DNA from: Streptococcus suis
GTDB taxonomy: Bacteria; Bacillota; Bacilli; Lactobacillales; Streptococcaceae
Length of the DNA stretch: 64,000 nucleotides
Assembly (NCBI GenBank): GCA_029593465.1
Contig: JAKTNK010000008.1
Coordinates: forward strand, 28,636-92,635
Direction of reading: 5' to 3'
Part shown: positions 26,894 through 36,055 of the stretch, piece by piece
Numbering within the stretch: the stretch's first letter is position 1
How the letters are laid out: every line of letters begins with the position of its first letter
Notes under the pieces: model-generated
Told to the model about the DNA's origin: nothing
Databases searched by the model: none
What the model saw: the letters and a program-made list of their open reading frames with translations, nothing else
Translations under genes and position numbers: made by a program

Positions 26894-27832
26894 ATGCCTA
26901 TAACCACTCATTCTCTACGTCTGATGGGCACTAAAATCGACCTTCTCATTGATAGTGCTAGACCTGAACCGCTCATCGACGACTGTGTGGCATTACTTCA
27001 CCAGTACAACAAGCGTTTCAGTGCCAATGATGATACTTCCGAACTCATGGCTATCAATCAGAATGCTGGGATTAAGCCTGTTAAAGCTCATCCTGAACTA
27101 CTGAATCTGATCGCCTTGGCAAAAACACATAGCCTCGACTCGCCAAGTCAGTTAAATATTGCCATAGGTCCCTTGGTCAATGCTTGGCGCATCGGCTTTT
27201 CCGATGCTCATGTACCAGATGATGCCGTGATACAAGAGGCACTGCATCTAACCAATCCTAGAGATATTCGACTAGATTTAAAAAATCAAACGGTTTTTTT
27301 GACCAAAAAGGGCATGCGACTTGATTTAGGTGCTGTTGCTAAAGGTTATATCGCAGACCTTATAATGGCTTACCTGAAATCGCAGTCAGTTAGTGCTGCA
27401 ATGATAAATCTTGGAGGTAATGTTCTCGTTTATGGCCCCAATCGTAACCGTCCTGATCATAAATGGTACATTGGAATACAAAACCCTGAATTAAAGCGCG
27501 GGCAAAATATCGGAATTGTCAAAATTACCAATCAGTCTGTTGTCACATCTGGCATTTATGAACGAAAACTCAGTCACAATGGTAAGACCTACCATCATCT
27601 TCTGAGCCCCAAAACAGGCTACCCAATGGACACTGATATGCTCAGCCTAACCATCGTATCTGATTTATCCGTTGATTGTGAACTTTGGACAACGCGTCTC
27701 TTTGGCCTTTCCGTGCTTGAGGCTATGATGATGATTGATAAAACACCCCATATTGAAGGTATTATCATCACAGCAGACCATCGGATCGTCCTTTCAGAAG
27801 GACTAAAAGAAGCCTTCCAAAGAGTCTATTAA
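26894..27832 (+). CDS. ApbE-like FAD:protein FMN transferase
   Basis: A 312-residue ApbE-family protein that covalently attaches FMN from FAD to a Thr of target proteins. The substrate-binding segments DLGAVAKGYIAD and INLGGNVLVYG and the C-terminal SVVTSG fit the family. No lipoprotein signal is seen, so a cytoplasmic or loosely membrane-associated form is likely, unlike secreted ApbE. It is co-transcribed with the tautomerase. Its flavinylation target is not in the window. The start is weakly supported: no good ribosome binding site is seen, so translational coupling is probable. Confidence 0.9.
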   Translation: MPITTHSLRLMGTKIDLLIDSARPEPLIDDCVALLHQYNKRFSANDDTSELMAINQNAGIKPVKAHPELLNLIALAKTHSLDSPSQLNIAIGPLVNAWRIGFSDAHVPDDAVIQEALHLTNPRDIRLDLKNQTVFLTKKGMRLDLGAVAKGYIADLIMAYLKSQSVSAAMINLGGNVLVYGPNRNRPDHKWYIGIQNPELKRGQNIGIVKITNQSVVTSGIYERKLSHNGKTYHHLLSPKTGYPMDTDMLSLTIVSDLSVDCELWTTRLFGLSVLEAMMMIDKTPHIEGIIITADHRIVLSEGLKEAFQRVY

Positions 27833-27842
27833 CCTCAAATTG

Positions 27843-27875
27843 AAAAAGCCTGAGAGAGCGTTTCTCAGGCTTTTT
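27843..27875. terminator. Bidirectional terminator after apbE-like gene
   Basis: Perfect 13-bp arms (AAAAAGCCTGAGA / TCTCAGGCTTTTT) and a 7-base loop. It serves the convergent ATP-cone gene as well. Confidence 0.95.
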
Positions 27876-27899
27876 AATCTAACTTCTAGCTATCAATGC

Positions 27900-28238
27900 T
27901 TACATAATTTGTTCAAAATGCAGGTGTACAATAATTTTGTCATCATAGCCATTGCGTTCCAAATCTCTTTGTAAACGGTATGAAATGTAATGCTCGGCAA
28001 TATTGATATAGCCAGCATCCATCAGACGATTTTCAACTAAAGATTGAATCATATTGATGGTTGGTCTTTCAACCTGTGCTTCCTCTAAATCGAGAACCAC
28101 TTTTTTAGTCACTTGAGCTAGGTTAGAGCGCCAAGTATCATCAATCACATAAACCGTCTGTGCAGCTTTTAGAATAGCTTGGTAAATTTTTTCAGGATTA
28201 AAAGCAGCTACTTGTCCATCTCGTTTAATAATTTGCAT
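27900..28238 (-). CDS. Stand-alone ATP-cone domain protein
   Basis: A 112-residue protein made of one ATP-cone: IIKRDGQVAAFNPEKIYQAI is the typical nucleotide-sensing start, and the three-helix remainder follows. ATP-cones sense ATP/dATP in ribonucleotide reductases and in NrdR. Here no NrdD or NrdA catalytic part and no NrdR zinc ribbon is present. The gene has a strong AGAAAGGAGCC site, so it is expressed as such rather than being an obvious fragment. It could be a regulator acting in trans or a relic of nrdD. No neighbour explains it. Confidence 0.8.
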   Translation of the reverse strand: MQIIKRDGQVAAFNPEKIYQAILKAAQTVYVIDDTWRSNLAQVTKKVVLDLEEAQVERPTINMIQSLVENRLMDAGYINIAEHYISYRLQRDLERNGYDDKIIVHLHFEQIM

Positions 28239-28334
28239 AAGAAGGCTCCTTTCTATGCGTTTTCATTGCTTACATTTATTATGCAAGGGATTTCATCTTT
28301 TGTCAAGTTAAATTCTTTTTTCGTTAATACAAAC

Positions 28335-28366
28335 TAAAAAGGAGGATCTTCAAAGACCTCCTTTTA
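28335..28366 (-). terminator. nox terminator
   Basis: AAAAGGAGG and CCTCCTTTT pair around a short loop just after the nox stop, with A and T runs on both sides. Confidence 0.85.
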
Positions 28367-28376
28367 TGATGACAAC

Positions 28377-29744
28377 TTATTCTGCTCCTAAAGCAGCCAT
28401 TGTGATGTAATTATATGGTTTGTTAAAGTGTGGCAAGAAGAAGATATCCATAAGAGAAAGCTCTTCGATAGTCACGTGTTTCATAATCGCAAGTGAGAAC
28501 ATGTGAATTCCCATGGACATATCTTCGCGTGACACCATTTGGCAACCAAGGACAACACGGGTATCTTTATCGTAAACGATTTTAATAGCCACATCGTGGT
28601 TGTTGTGTTTAATAAACTCAGGCTTTTGTTTATCATTAAATGATGCTACTGCAGCGTTAAAGCCAGCTTCTTTGGCACGTTCTTCTGTCAAACCAGTTGA
28701 AACCATGTTAAGACCAAAGATTGAGATACCATTGGAACCTTGAACGCCAACACCTTCAAGATCATGTCCTGCAAGGTTATGAGCTGCAACAATACCAGTA
28801 CGAACAGCGTTTGATGCAAGTGCAATGTAGCTGATATCATCACGTGCGTTATCGTAGATTGTTGCGCAATCACCGATAGCATAAACGTCCTTCATGCTGG
28901 TTTCTTGTCTTTTATCAACAATCCAAGCACCATTGCGGAAAGTTTCTAATTCGCCGTTTCCTAAGGCAGTGTTGGGACGGAAACCAACACACATGATAAC
29001 CATGTCAACATCGAACGTTTCTTTATCAGTAACCAGACGTTCTACTTTTCCATCACCTTCAACCGCTTGAACCGCTTGACCAAGAGCTAGTTTAACACCG
29101 TTTTCTTCAAGGTTGCGATTCATCATTTCAGTGAAGTCACGATCATAGTAAGCTCCCATAACCGTATCAGCAATATCGACAAGGACAACTTCTTTACCTT
29201 TGCGTTTGAAGCTTTCAGCCAACTCAACACCGATATAACCACCACCAACAACTGCTACACGGTTAATACCTGGTTTCTCCAATTTGTTAATAACGTCTTC
29301 AGCATTCTGATAAAGTTTAACAAATTGAAGGTTTTCAAGGGTGGCTTCAAAATCTGTTGAACCTTCTTTGATCTCAACCCCTTTGATTGGTGGAATGATG
29401 GGTTGTGAACCAGTCGCTAAGAGCAATTTATCGTATGATTCCACATGCTCTTTACCATCAACGATAGCGGTTACTTCTTTCTTAGCAAAGTCAATGTGTT
29501 TGACAGGTGACTCCATATAAACAGTCGCACCCATGCTCTCTAACTCTTCCTTGTTAGAGTAGAAAAGACCTTCTGGACCATCGATTTGCTCACCAATCCA
29601 AAGTGCCATACCACATCCCAAAAAAGAAATATTTGAGTTTTGGTCAAATGTCACAATGTCATTTTCAGAACCATAGTTCGACAACAAGGTTTTAATAGCG
29701 GCTGTACCAGCGTGGTTTGTACCCACAACAACGATTTTACTCAT
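28377..29744 (-). CDS. nox: NADH oxidase, water-forming
   Basis: A 455-residue FAD enzyme that reduces O2 to water with NADH and restores NAD+ in air. Two Rossmann motifs (VVVGTNHAG and [13 protein letters not shown]) bind FAD and NADH; redox-active Cys44 lies in FLGCGMALW, the sulfenic-acid cysteine that marks H2O-forming enzymes. AGAATTGGAGATATTG precedes the ATG. Monocistronic, with its own promoter and terminator. It is important for aerobic growth and oxygen tolerance in catalase-negative streptococci. Confidence 0.98.
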   Translation of the reverse strand: MSKIVVVGTNHAGTAAIKTLLSNYGSENDIVTFDQNSNISFLGCGMALWIGEQIDGPEGLFYSNKEELESMGATVYMESPVKHIDFAKKEVTAIVDGKEHVESYDKLLLATGSQPIIPPIKGVEIKEGSTDFEATLENLQFVKLYQNAEDVINKLEKPGINRVAVVGGGYIGVELAESFKRKGKEVVLVDIADTVMGAYYDRDFTEMMNRNLEENGVKLALGQAVQAVEGDGKVERLVTDKETFDVDMVIMCVGFRPNTALGNGELETFRNGAWIVDKRQETSMKDVYAIGDCATIYDNARDDISYIALASNAVRTGIVAAHNLAGHDLEGVGVQGSNGISIFGLNMVSTGLTEERAKEAGFNAAVASFNDKQKPEFIKHNNHDVAIKIVYDKDTRVVLGCQMVSREDMSMGIHMFSLAIMKHVTIEELSLMDIFFLPHFNKPYNYITMAALGAE

Positions 29745-29773
29745 CGCAATATCTCCAATTCTTCTTTTTTAAA

Positions 29774-29802
29774 AGTATAACACAAAGAAATAGCGCTTCC
29801 AA
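29774..29802 (-). promoter_or_regulatory. nox promoter with cre-like overlap
   Basis: -35 TTGGAA (29797-29802) and -10 TATACT (29774-29779) with a 17-base spacer on the minus strand. TGGAAGCGCTATTT over the -35 resembles a degenerate cre (three mismatches), so CcpA control is only a possibility. Confidence 0.65.
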
Positions 29803-29866
29803 CTTTTTTGCTCATAAAATCACAAATATTTTCAGCCAATAATCCTTTTCTTAACAGACAAAATTA

Positions 29867-29895
29867 AAAGAGAGAAAAGCGATATTCCTCTCTTT
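29867..29895 (-). terminator. Terminator of the nucleoside transporter operon
   Basis: AAAGAGAG/CTCTCTTT (8 bp, 13-base loop), with a T-rich tail on the minus strand after the nupC stop. Confidence 0.65.
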
Positions 29896-29903
29896 ATCAG
29901 ATA

Positions 29904-30860
29904 TTATTTAGACTTGATATAATTTTTACCGCCAGCCTTAGGTCCAACAGCTTGTCCAAAGAAGGCTGCTAGAACAATGATGGTTAAGACGTAAGGGGCA
30001 ATTTGCAAGTAAACTGTTGGGATTTTTGATAAAAGAGGCAATTGATTTCCGATAACTGCCAGACTTTGTGAGACACCAAAGAAAAGACTCGATAGCATAG
30101 CTCCCACAGGATTCCATTTCCCGAAAATCATGGCTGCCAAGGCGATAAAGCCTGGTCCTAAAACGGTTGTTGCCGAGAAATTAACGGATATTGACTGAGC
30201 ATATACTGCTCCTCCCATACCCCCAAGAAATCCAGAAATCATGACACCGTAATATCTCATACGATAGACATTAATGCCTAGAGTGTCAGCCGCTTGTGGA
30301 TGTTCCCCCACAGAACGTAAACGAAGACCAAACTTGGTTTTATAAAGAATATACCAAGAAAGGAAGGAAATGAGAATGGCTACATAAGCTACTAAACTAG
30401 TACCCTTGAAGAAAATATCTCCAATGACTGGAATGTTTGATAGCACTGGGAAGTCAAACTTTCCAAATGCTTCGGAAATACTATCTGTCTGTCCCTTACC
30501 ATATAGCACTTTTACCAAGAAGACCGCAAGAGCAGGCGCCATCAAGTTCAAGACAGTACCACTGACGATATGATCTGCTCGGAAGTGAATCGTTGCAACG
30601 GCATGAATCAATGAAAATAATAGACCTACAACACCACCAACTAGGGTTGCAATCCAAGGAGTAGCATCGCCCAAAACAGGTGCAAAGCTAAGGTTGAAGA
30701 CAATCCCTGCGAAAGCCCCCATGACCATTATCCCTTCAAGACCGACGTTGACAATTCCTGAACGTTCTGAGAATGTTCCACCGATACTTGTCAAAATGAG
30801 AGGGGTAGCATAAATAAGCATTGAACTAACCAATAAGGCTAAAATTGTTATCAAACTCAC
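29904..30860 (-). CDS. nupC: Nucleoside ABC transporter permease
   Basis: A 318-residue membrane protein, about 8-10 hydrophobic segments, of the BPD_transp_2 family that serves ribose and nucleoside importers. The pattern GGTFSERSGIVNVGLEGIM and RSVGEHPQAADTLGINV is characteristic of the second permease of BmpA-type systems. It follows nupB by 2 bases and closes the operon. Pairs with nupB as the heterodimeric channel; uptake of purine and pyrimidine nucleosides. Confidence 0.92.
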   Translation of the reverse strand: MSLITILALLVSSMLIYATPLILTSIGGTFSERSGIVNVGLEGIMVMGAFAGIVFNLSFAPVLGDATPWIATLVGGVVGLLFSLIHAVATIHFRADHIVSGTVLNLMAPALAVFLVKVLYGKGQTDSISEAFGKFDFPVLSNIPVIGDIFFKGTSLVAYVAILISFLSWYILYKTKFGLRLRSVGEHPQAADTLGINVYRMRYYGVMISGFLGGMGGAVYAQSISVNFSATTVLGPGFIALAAMIFGKWNPVGAMLSSLFFGVSQSLAVIGNQLPLLSKIPTVYLQIAPYVLTIIVLAAFFGQAVGPKAGGKNYIKSK

Positions 30861-30862
30861 GA

Positions 30863-31924
30863 TTAGTTACCACCTTTCACTTGTTTTTTAGTTTTGACAA
30901 ACCGTTCAATTAAATAATGAACTCCAACAAAGAAAATAATCGAAGCTGTTACCACTTTAACCAACTCTGGTGGAATGCCTGCAATATTCATACCAGGTGC
31001 ACCAACATTAAGCACTGCAAATAAGAAAGCCGCAAAAATAACTCCGATTGGGTTATTGGCTGCTAGCAGGCTAACCGCCATACCATCAAAACCAATTGCT
31101 AGTGAAGAACTTTGAACGTAAACATTTTCGAATGTTCCCAATCCTTCAACAACACCCCCAAGACCAGCAAGAGCACCTGAAATAACCATAGATAGAATAA
31201 TGGTTCGTTTGGCTGACATACCCGCATACTCACTAGCATGTGGATTCAATCCGACAGAGCGAATTTCAAAACCTAGTGTGGTTTTGTTTAATAAGAACCA
31301 AATAACAACAACGGCAATAAGGGCAAAAAAGATACCAATGTTCAAGCGTGAATTATCTGTTAGAGCACCTAACCAATGCGACTGATAGGTCGCATTTTGA
31401 CTAACGTATATCGAAGAGTCTGTGGTTCGCATGATACTTTTTGAAAAGCCATGTTGGATAACAGCATTACCAGTGAAAAGAATAATGTAGTTCATCATGA
31501 TTGTTACGATAACTTCACTCGTGCCTAAAAAAGCTCGTAAAAATCCAGGAACTGCACCAACAATCCCACCAGCAATAGCCGCTATAAGAATCGTCATTAC
31601 AATCATCAACGGACGAGGCATGTCAGGATGTGCTAAAGCAAACCATCCCGCAGAAATCCATCCAGCATAAGCCTGTCCAGGTAAACCAATGTTGAAAAAT
31701 CCAGCCCGACTAGCCACAGTAAAGCCAAGTGCGATAAGGATGAGTGGACCCATAGCTCTTAGGATTTCACCAATGTTTTTCACACTACCAAAAGCAATTT
31801 GAAACAAACCTTCATAGCCCCAGATTGGGTCATAGCCAAAAGCAAACATGGCAATCGCACCCAAAATCAGTCCTAAGATAACTGAAATAATCGGAACGGC
31901 AATCTGTTGCATTTTTTTAGACAT
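30863..31924 (-). CDS. nupB: Nucleoside ABC transporter permease
   Basis: A 353-residue permease of the same family with the segment ASRAGFFNIGLPGQAYAG and RSVGLNPHASEYAGM. Start 31924 is chosen: AAGGAGG stands 8 bases ahead, whereas the longer start at 31945 has no site. It overlaps the ATPase gene nupA by 8 bases. Its channel partner is nupC. Confidence 0.92.
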   Translation of the reverse strand: MSKKMQQIAVPIISVILGLILGAIAMFAFGYDPIWGYEGLFQIAFGSVKNIGEILRAMGPLILIALGFTVASRAGFFNIGLPGQAYAGWISAGWFALAHPDMPRPLMIVMTILIAAIAGGIVGAVPGFLRAFLGTSEVIVTIMMNYIILFTGNAVIQHGFSKSIMRTTDSSIYVSQNATYQSHWLGALTDNSRLNIGIFFALIAVVVIWFLLNKTTLGFEIRSVGLNPHASEYAGMSAKRTIILSMVISGALAGLGGVVEGLGTFENVYVQSSSLAIGFDGMAVSLLAANNPIGVIFAAFLFAVLNVGAPGMNIAGIPPELVKVVTASIIFFVGVHYLIERFVKTKKQVKGGN

Positions 31925-33449
31925 GACTTTCCTCCTTATCAACACTACCGCCAGCCATCAAAATACCTAACTCTTGTTTATTGGTGTTTTCTGGCGACAC
32001 AATACCTTGAATCTTACCATCGTGAATAACAGCAATACGATCGGATAAGTTAAGAATTTCATCTAACTCAAAGCTGACAACTAGGACAGCTTTCCCATTA
32101 TCACGTTCTGCTATTAGGCGTTTATGGATATACTCAATCGCTCCAACATCAAGTCCACGAGTTGGTTGACTAACGATTAGAAGGTCTGGATCACGATCTA
32201 CTTCACGTGCAATAATAGCTTTTTGTTGATTTCCTCCAGAGAAGCCTTTGGCAGGTACCAGTTCATTAGCACCTCTGACATCAAATTCAAGCATTAAGTC
32301 TTTAGCATATTCGTTAATCTTCGCATAGTTAAGAACACCATTTTTACTTAACGGTTCTTTATAGTAAGTTTGAAGCGCCATGTTTTCAGCCAGAGTTAGG
32401 TCTAATACCAGACCATCACGATGGCGATCTTCTGGAACGTGACCAACACTTAACTCTGTAATTTTACGGGAAGATAATTTGGTGACATCATGACCTTTGA
32501 TAGTAATGTGACCTGACTTCACTTTACGTAAGCCCGTAATCGCTTGAATTAACTCACTTTGTCCATTACCATCAATACCTGCGATTCCTACGATTTCCCC
32601 CGAACGAACCTCTAAAGAGAGATTTTTAACAGCGGGGACACCACGATTTTCATTAACGACTAAATTGTCAATCGAAAGGATAACGTCTCCTGGCTTAGAT
32701 GGCTCTTTTTCAGTTTTGAACGATACTGAACGCCCAACCATCATCTCAGCTAATTCCTGCGATGTCGCATCTCCGACTTCAACCGTTTCAATACTCTTAC
32801 CACGACGAATAACAGTGACTCGATCTGCAACAGCTCGAATTTCGTCTAATTTATGGGTGATTAAAATAATAGACTTGCCTTCCTGAGTGAGGTTTTTCAT
32901 AATGACCATCAACTCAGCGATTTCGGCTGGTGTCAGTACTGCTGTAGGTTCGTCAAAGATGAGAATATCGGCACCACGATATAAGGTTTTCAGGATTTCG
33001 ACACGTTGTTGTGCCCCCACAGAAATATCTGCCACTTTGGCCTTGGGATCAATCGCTAAACCATATTTTTCGGAAAGCTCAAGAATTTCTTGTTGCGCTT
33101 TCTTCATATCGAGTGACATCCCTTGGGTGATTTCATTTCCTAAGATAATATTTTCAGCCACAGTAAACGCTTCAACCAACATAAAGTGCTGGTGAACCAT
33201 TCCGATTCCTAAGCGTGAAGATTTAGATGGGGAGTCGATAGCGACGACTTGGCCATTAACAGCAATCTCACCACTTGTTGGTTCCAACAGTCCTGCCAAC
33301 ATATTCATCAAGGTTGACTTTCCTGCTCCGTTTTCCCCAAGTAGGGCATGAATTTCGCCTTTTTGCAAATTCAAATTTATCTTATCATTTGCAACAAAAT
33401 CACCAAAAATTTTGGTAATTTCTCTCATTTCAATGACATTTTGTGCCAT
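31917..33449 (-). CDS. nupA: Nucleoside ABC transporter ATPase, two ATPase domains
   Basis: A 510-residue protein with two ATPase domains in tandem, as in ribose/galactose-type importers. Domain 1 has Walker A GENGAGKST, signature SVGAQQ and Walker B LIFDEPTAVLT. Domain 2 has a degenerate P-loop GIDGNGQSEL, signature SGGNQQ and a Walker B region with LLIVSQPTRGLD in which Glu is replaced by Gln, so only one site is expected to hydrolyse. It is separated from bmpA by a terminator and a second hairpin. Confidence 0.94.
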   Translation of the reverse strand: MAQNVIEMREITKIFGDFVANDKINLNLQKGEIHALLGENGAGKSTLMNMLAGLLEPTSGEIAVNGQVVAIDSPSKSSRLGIGMVHQHFMLVEAFTVAENIILGNEITQGMSLDMKKAQQEILELSEKYGLAIDPKAKVADISVGAQQRVEILKTLYRGADILIFDEPTAVLTPAEIAELMVIMKNLTQEGKSIILITHKLDEIRAVADRVTVIRRGKSIETVEVGDATSQELAEMMVGRSVSFKTEKEPSKPGDVILSIDNLVVNENRGVPAVKNLSLEVRSGEIVGIAGIDGNGQSELIQAITGLRKVKSGHITIKGHDVTKLSSRKITELSVGHVPEDRHRDGLVLDLTLAENMALQTYYKEPLSKNGVLNYAKINEYAKDLMLEFDVRGANELVPAKGFSGGNQQKAIIAREVDRDPDLLIVSQPTRGLDVGAIEYIHKRLIAERDNGKAVLVVSFELDEILNLSDRIAVIHDGKIQGIVSPENTNKQELGILMAGGSVDKEESHV

Positions 33450-33492
33450 AAGGAGTTCCTTTCAATGGGAGTTATATTTCACTAAAATCCAC

Positions 33493-33565
33493 CAAATACA
33501 GTGATGGACTTTACTGAGATATAAAATCTCAGTCCAAAAAAGGCGACCGACCAAGGTCGCCCTTC
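33493..33565 (-). terminator. bmpA terminator and following hairpin
   Basis: On the minus strand GGCGACC/GGTCGCC (33542-33561) followed by six T terminates after bmpA. Next comes ACTGAGAT/ATCTCAGT with a 5-base loop (about 33505-33530). Partial termination here would give more binding protein than permease and ATPase, common in such systems. Confidence 0.8.
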
Positions 33566-33572
33566 TCATAGG

Positions 33573-34622
33573 TTATTTGCTAGGCACTTTAATTTCACCT
33601 GATTTGATTTTTTCTTTAGCTGTTTCAATTTCTTTGACAGTTTCTTTATCAACGTTTGTTGTAGCAATATCTACACCACCGTCTTTAAGGCCGTAAACAG
33701 TCACTTTTCCTCCAGGGAATTTATCATCTTGAGTTTCTGTTGAGATGAGTTCTACTGTCTTACCAACTTCTTTCAATGTTGATGCTAAAACAAAGTTAGA
33801 TTTTTCACCATCTTTAGAGGTATAGTTTCCTTCATCTTTCTGGTCACGGTCCACACCGATAACCCAAACTTTATCTGCTGCATTTTTGCCTTCGTTAAGT
33901 GATTTTGCTTCACTGAAGACACCTACACCTGTTCCACCTGCTACTTGATAAACAATATCGGCACCACTTGCGTACTGAGCTGCTGCGATTGTCTTACCTT
34001 TAGCAGCATCACCAAATGAACCAGCGTAGTCAACCTTAATTTCGATAGTATCATCAACTGATTTTACCCCTGCTTCGAAACCTTTCTCAAAACGGGTAAT
34101 AACTTCAGATTCCATACCACCGACGAAACCAACTTTTTTAGTCTTAGTTGTTTTTGCTGCTGCAATACCTGCAAGGTAGGCTGCTTCATTATCAGCGAAT
34201 GTTGCGCTGGCAACATTTGACTTATCTTTAATCACATCGTCAATGATAACGAAGTTAGTGCCCTCATTATCTTGAGCTGCTTTTTCCACGGCATCATGTA
34301 GGGCAAATCCAATACCAAAAACAAGTTTATAGCCGCTTGAGATAGCAGTATCTAAGTTATTAGCGTAATCAGATTCACTAGTTGATTGGAAGTAATCAAA
34401 TCCTTGTCCTTTTTTCAAGTCATTTTTCTTACCCCAAGCTTGAAGACCTTCCCAAGCGGACTGGTTAAATGATTTATCATCAACCCCACCAGTATCCGTT
34501 ACCATAGCAACTTTGAGTCCTGCATCGTCACTTGTTGATTTAGAAGCACCACGATTTCCACAAGCAGCAAGTGATAGAACAGCTACTGAAGCTAGACCAA
34601 TACCGACAATCTTTTTGTTCAT
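33573..34622 (-). CDS. bmpA: Nucleoside-binding lipoprotein
   Basis: A 349-residue substrate-binding lipoprotein of the Bmp/Med family. The signal peptide ends at lipobox LAA-Cys21 (VLSLAACGN). MVTDTGGVDDKSFNQSAWEG is the family signature of the nucleoside-binding pocket. Start 34622 is used because AGGAGGG stands 9 bases ahead; a longer start at 34652 would push the signal peptide out of place. First gene after cdd and linked to deoC-cdd upstream. Confidence 0.96.
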   Translation of the reverse strand: MNKKIVGIGLASVAVLSLAACGNRGASKSTSDDAGLKVAMVTDTGGVDDKSFNQSAWEGLQAWGKKNDLKKGQGFDYFQSTSESDYANNLDTAISSGYKLVFGIGFALHDAVEKAAQDNEGTNFVIIDDVIKDKSNVASATFADNEAAYLAGIAAAKTTKTKKVGFVGGMESEVITRFEKGFEAGVKSVDDTIEIKVDYAGSFGDAAKGKTIAAAQYASGADIVYQVAGGTGVGVFSEAKSLNEGKNAADKVWVIGVDRDQKDEGNYTSKDGEKSNFVLASTLKEVGKTVELISTETQDDKFPGGKVTVYGLKDGGVDIATTNVDKETVKEIETAKEKIKSGEIKVPSK

Positions 34623-34695
34623 CTTAATGAACCCTCCTAAAAAATATTGCAACTAGGTTGCGAGCTAATAACCAAAAAGGTTAACAACAAACAGA

Positions 34696-35085
34696 TTATT
34701 CAAAATCTGTGAAAGAGTATGGAAGTAACTCTTCGACCGTCATCTCGACCGTCTTACCATTTTGCGCGATTAGAATAACTTTGGAGCTAGGTTCGAAAAA
34801 CTCGACCATAACTTGCCTACAAGCTCCACACGGTGAAACAGGCTCTTTTGTCGCCCCGTACACAGCAATCGATGATAGTTCTCGATAACCTTCTGATACA
34901 GCTTTAAAAATAGCTGTCCGTTCTCCGCAATTGCACAAACCATAGCTTATATTTTCAATATTACAGCCTTGAAAGACTTCACCTGTCTTGGTTAAGACAG
35001 CCGCTCCTATTGGAAATTTTGAGTAAGGAACATAGGCTTTTTTACTAGCTTCTTTTGCTAAAGCAACCAACTCAGTAGTTTCCAT
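34696..35085 (-). CDS. cdd: Cytidine deaminase
   Basis: A 129-residue zinc enzyme that deaminates cytidine and deoxycytidine to uridine forms. The catalytic Glu and one zinc Cys lie in [12 protein letters not shown], the other two Cys in PCGACRQVM. Start 35085 follows AAAGGAGAG; the longer start at 35106 has no site. It overlaps deoC by 14 bases, so the two are translationally coupled. Confidence 0.97.
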   Translation of the reverse strand: METTELVALAKEASKKAYVPYSKFPIGAAVLTKTGEVFQGCNIENISYGLCNCGERTAIFKAVSEGYRELSSIAVYGATKEPVSPCGACRQVMVEFFEPSSKVILIAQNGKTVEMTVEELLPYSFTDFE

Positions 35086-35734
35086 CACTAGACTCTCCTT
35101 TAACAATCGCTACCCCAGAAGAGGTTCCAATACGGTTAGCTCCCGCTTCTACCAATTGTTTAACATCCTCAAGACTACGAGCTCCACCTGACGCTTTCAC
35201 ACCAAGGTCTGAACCAACTGTTTGACGCATGAGAGCAACATCTGAGACCGTAGCTCCTCCTGTCGAAAATCCTGTAGAAGTCTTGACAAAATCTGCTCCC
35301 GCTGCCATAGCTGCTTTACAGGCTTTTATTTTTTCATCATCTGTGAGTAAGCACGTTTCAATAATGACTTTGACAAGCTTGCCACCACTGGCTTGGACAA
35401 CAGCTGCGATATCCGATTGAACCTCATCGAACCGTCCATCTTTTGCAGCACCAATATTAATCACCATATCAATCTCATCAGCACCATTTTCAACAGCGTT
35501 AGTCGTCTCAAAAGCCTTAACCTCACTAGTATTGGCTCCTAGAGGAAAGCCAATAACAGTACATACCTTTACGGGGGAATTTTGCAAGCGTTGCTTAGCA
35601 TAGGATACCCATGTTGGGTTGACACAGACACTAGCAAATTCGTATTCGATAGCCTCATCAATAAGGGTATCAATCTGTGCCTGAGTACTATTTGATTTCA
35701 GTAAGGTATGATCGATTAGCTGATTTATCTTCAT
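35072..35734 (-). CDS. deoC: Deoxyribose-phosphate aldolase
   Basis: A 220-residue class I aldolase that splits 2-deoxyribose-5-phosphate to glyceraldehyde-3-phosphate and acetaldehyde. Schiff-base Lys lies in [14 protein letters not shown], with [15 protein letters not shown] forming the active site. It leads the deoC-cdd-bmpA-nup block; a promoter with extended -10 (TGTTATAAT, near 35796-35804) precedes it. A pyrimidine nucleoside phosphorylase gene, which often sits here in streptococci, is not seen. Confidence 0.97.
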   Translation of the reverse strand: MKINQLIDHTLLKSNSTQAQIDTLIDEAIEYEFASVCVNPTWVSYAKQRLQNSPVKVCTVIGFPLGANTSEVKAFETTNAVENGADEIDMVINIGAAKDGRFDEVQSDIAAVVQASGGKLVKVIIETCLLTDDEKIKACKAAMAAGADFVKTSTGFSTGGATVSDVALMRQTVGSDLGVKASGGARSLEDVKQLVEAGANRIGTSSGVAIVKGESSDGNY

Positions 35735-36055
35735 TTTGGACTGCTCCTAGTTCACATTTACATCTATTTCAAATGGATATTTCGTTAGATATATTATAAC
35801 ATTTTTTTGAGCATCCTGTCAGTCAATTTTGGTGATTTTTTGGATTTCGGTTACAAAATTTAGTCTTTTTCGCTTGTTAACTCTATCACCAACTTTTTTT
35901 CACGAACTCTATAACGCTTTCCTGGTTTTAAAAATTCGGATTTGCAAGCTCATGTGTCTTGTGTCATATCACAAGGTTTGATGGGGTAAACTTGATCAAT
36001 TTCTCGATACCCCCACACCTACGCTGTCCTTCTATTTTGGTAAGCTACCCTTCCA
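35735..36055. other. 321-base intergenic region before deoC
   Basis: Toward deoC the minus strand has the extended -10 TGTTATAAT. Further out, TTGTG-TCATAT-CACAA (35958-35975, written CTTGTG/CACAAG on the plus strand) is a 6-bp dyad whose arms resemble Rex half sites, but the spacing is two bases short. One minus-strand frame (around 35870-35950) encodes about 27 residues with basic character and no start codon; it may be a decayed gene end. No known gene is recognised. Confidence 0.4.

Noticed and set aside
35870-35950. Small basic ORF upstream of deoC
   Set aside because: No start codon, no ribosome site, about 27 codons only; mentioned only as a possible remnant.
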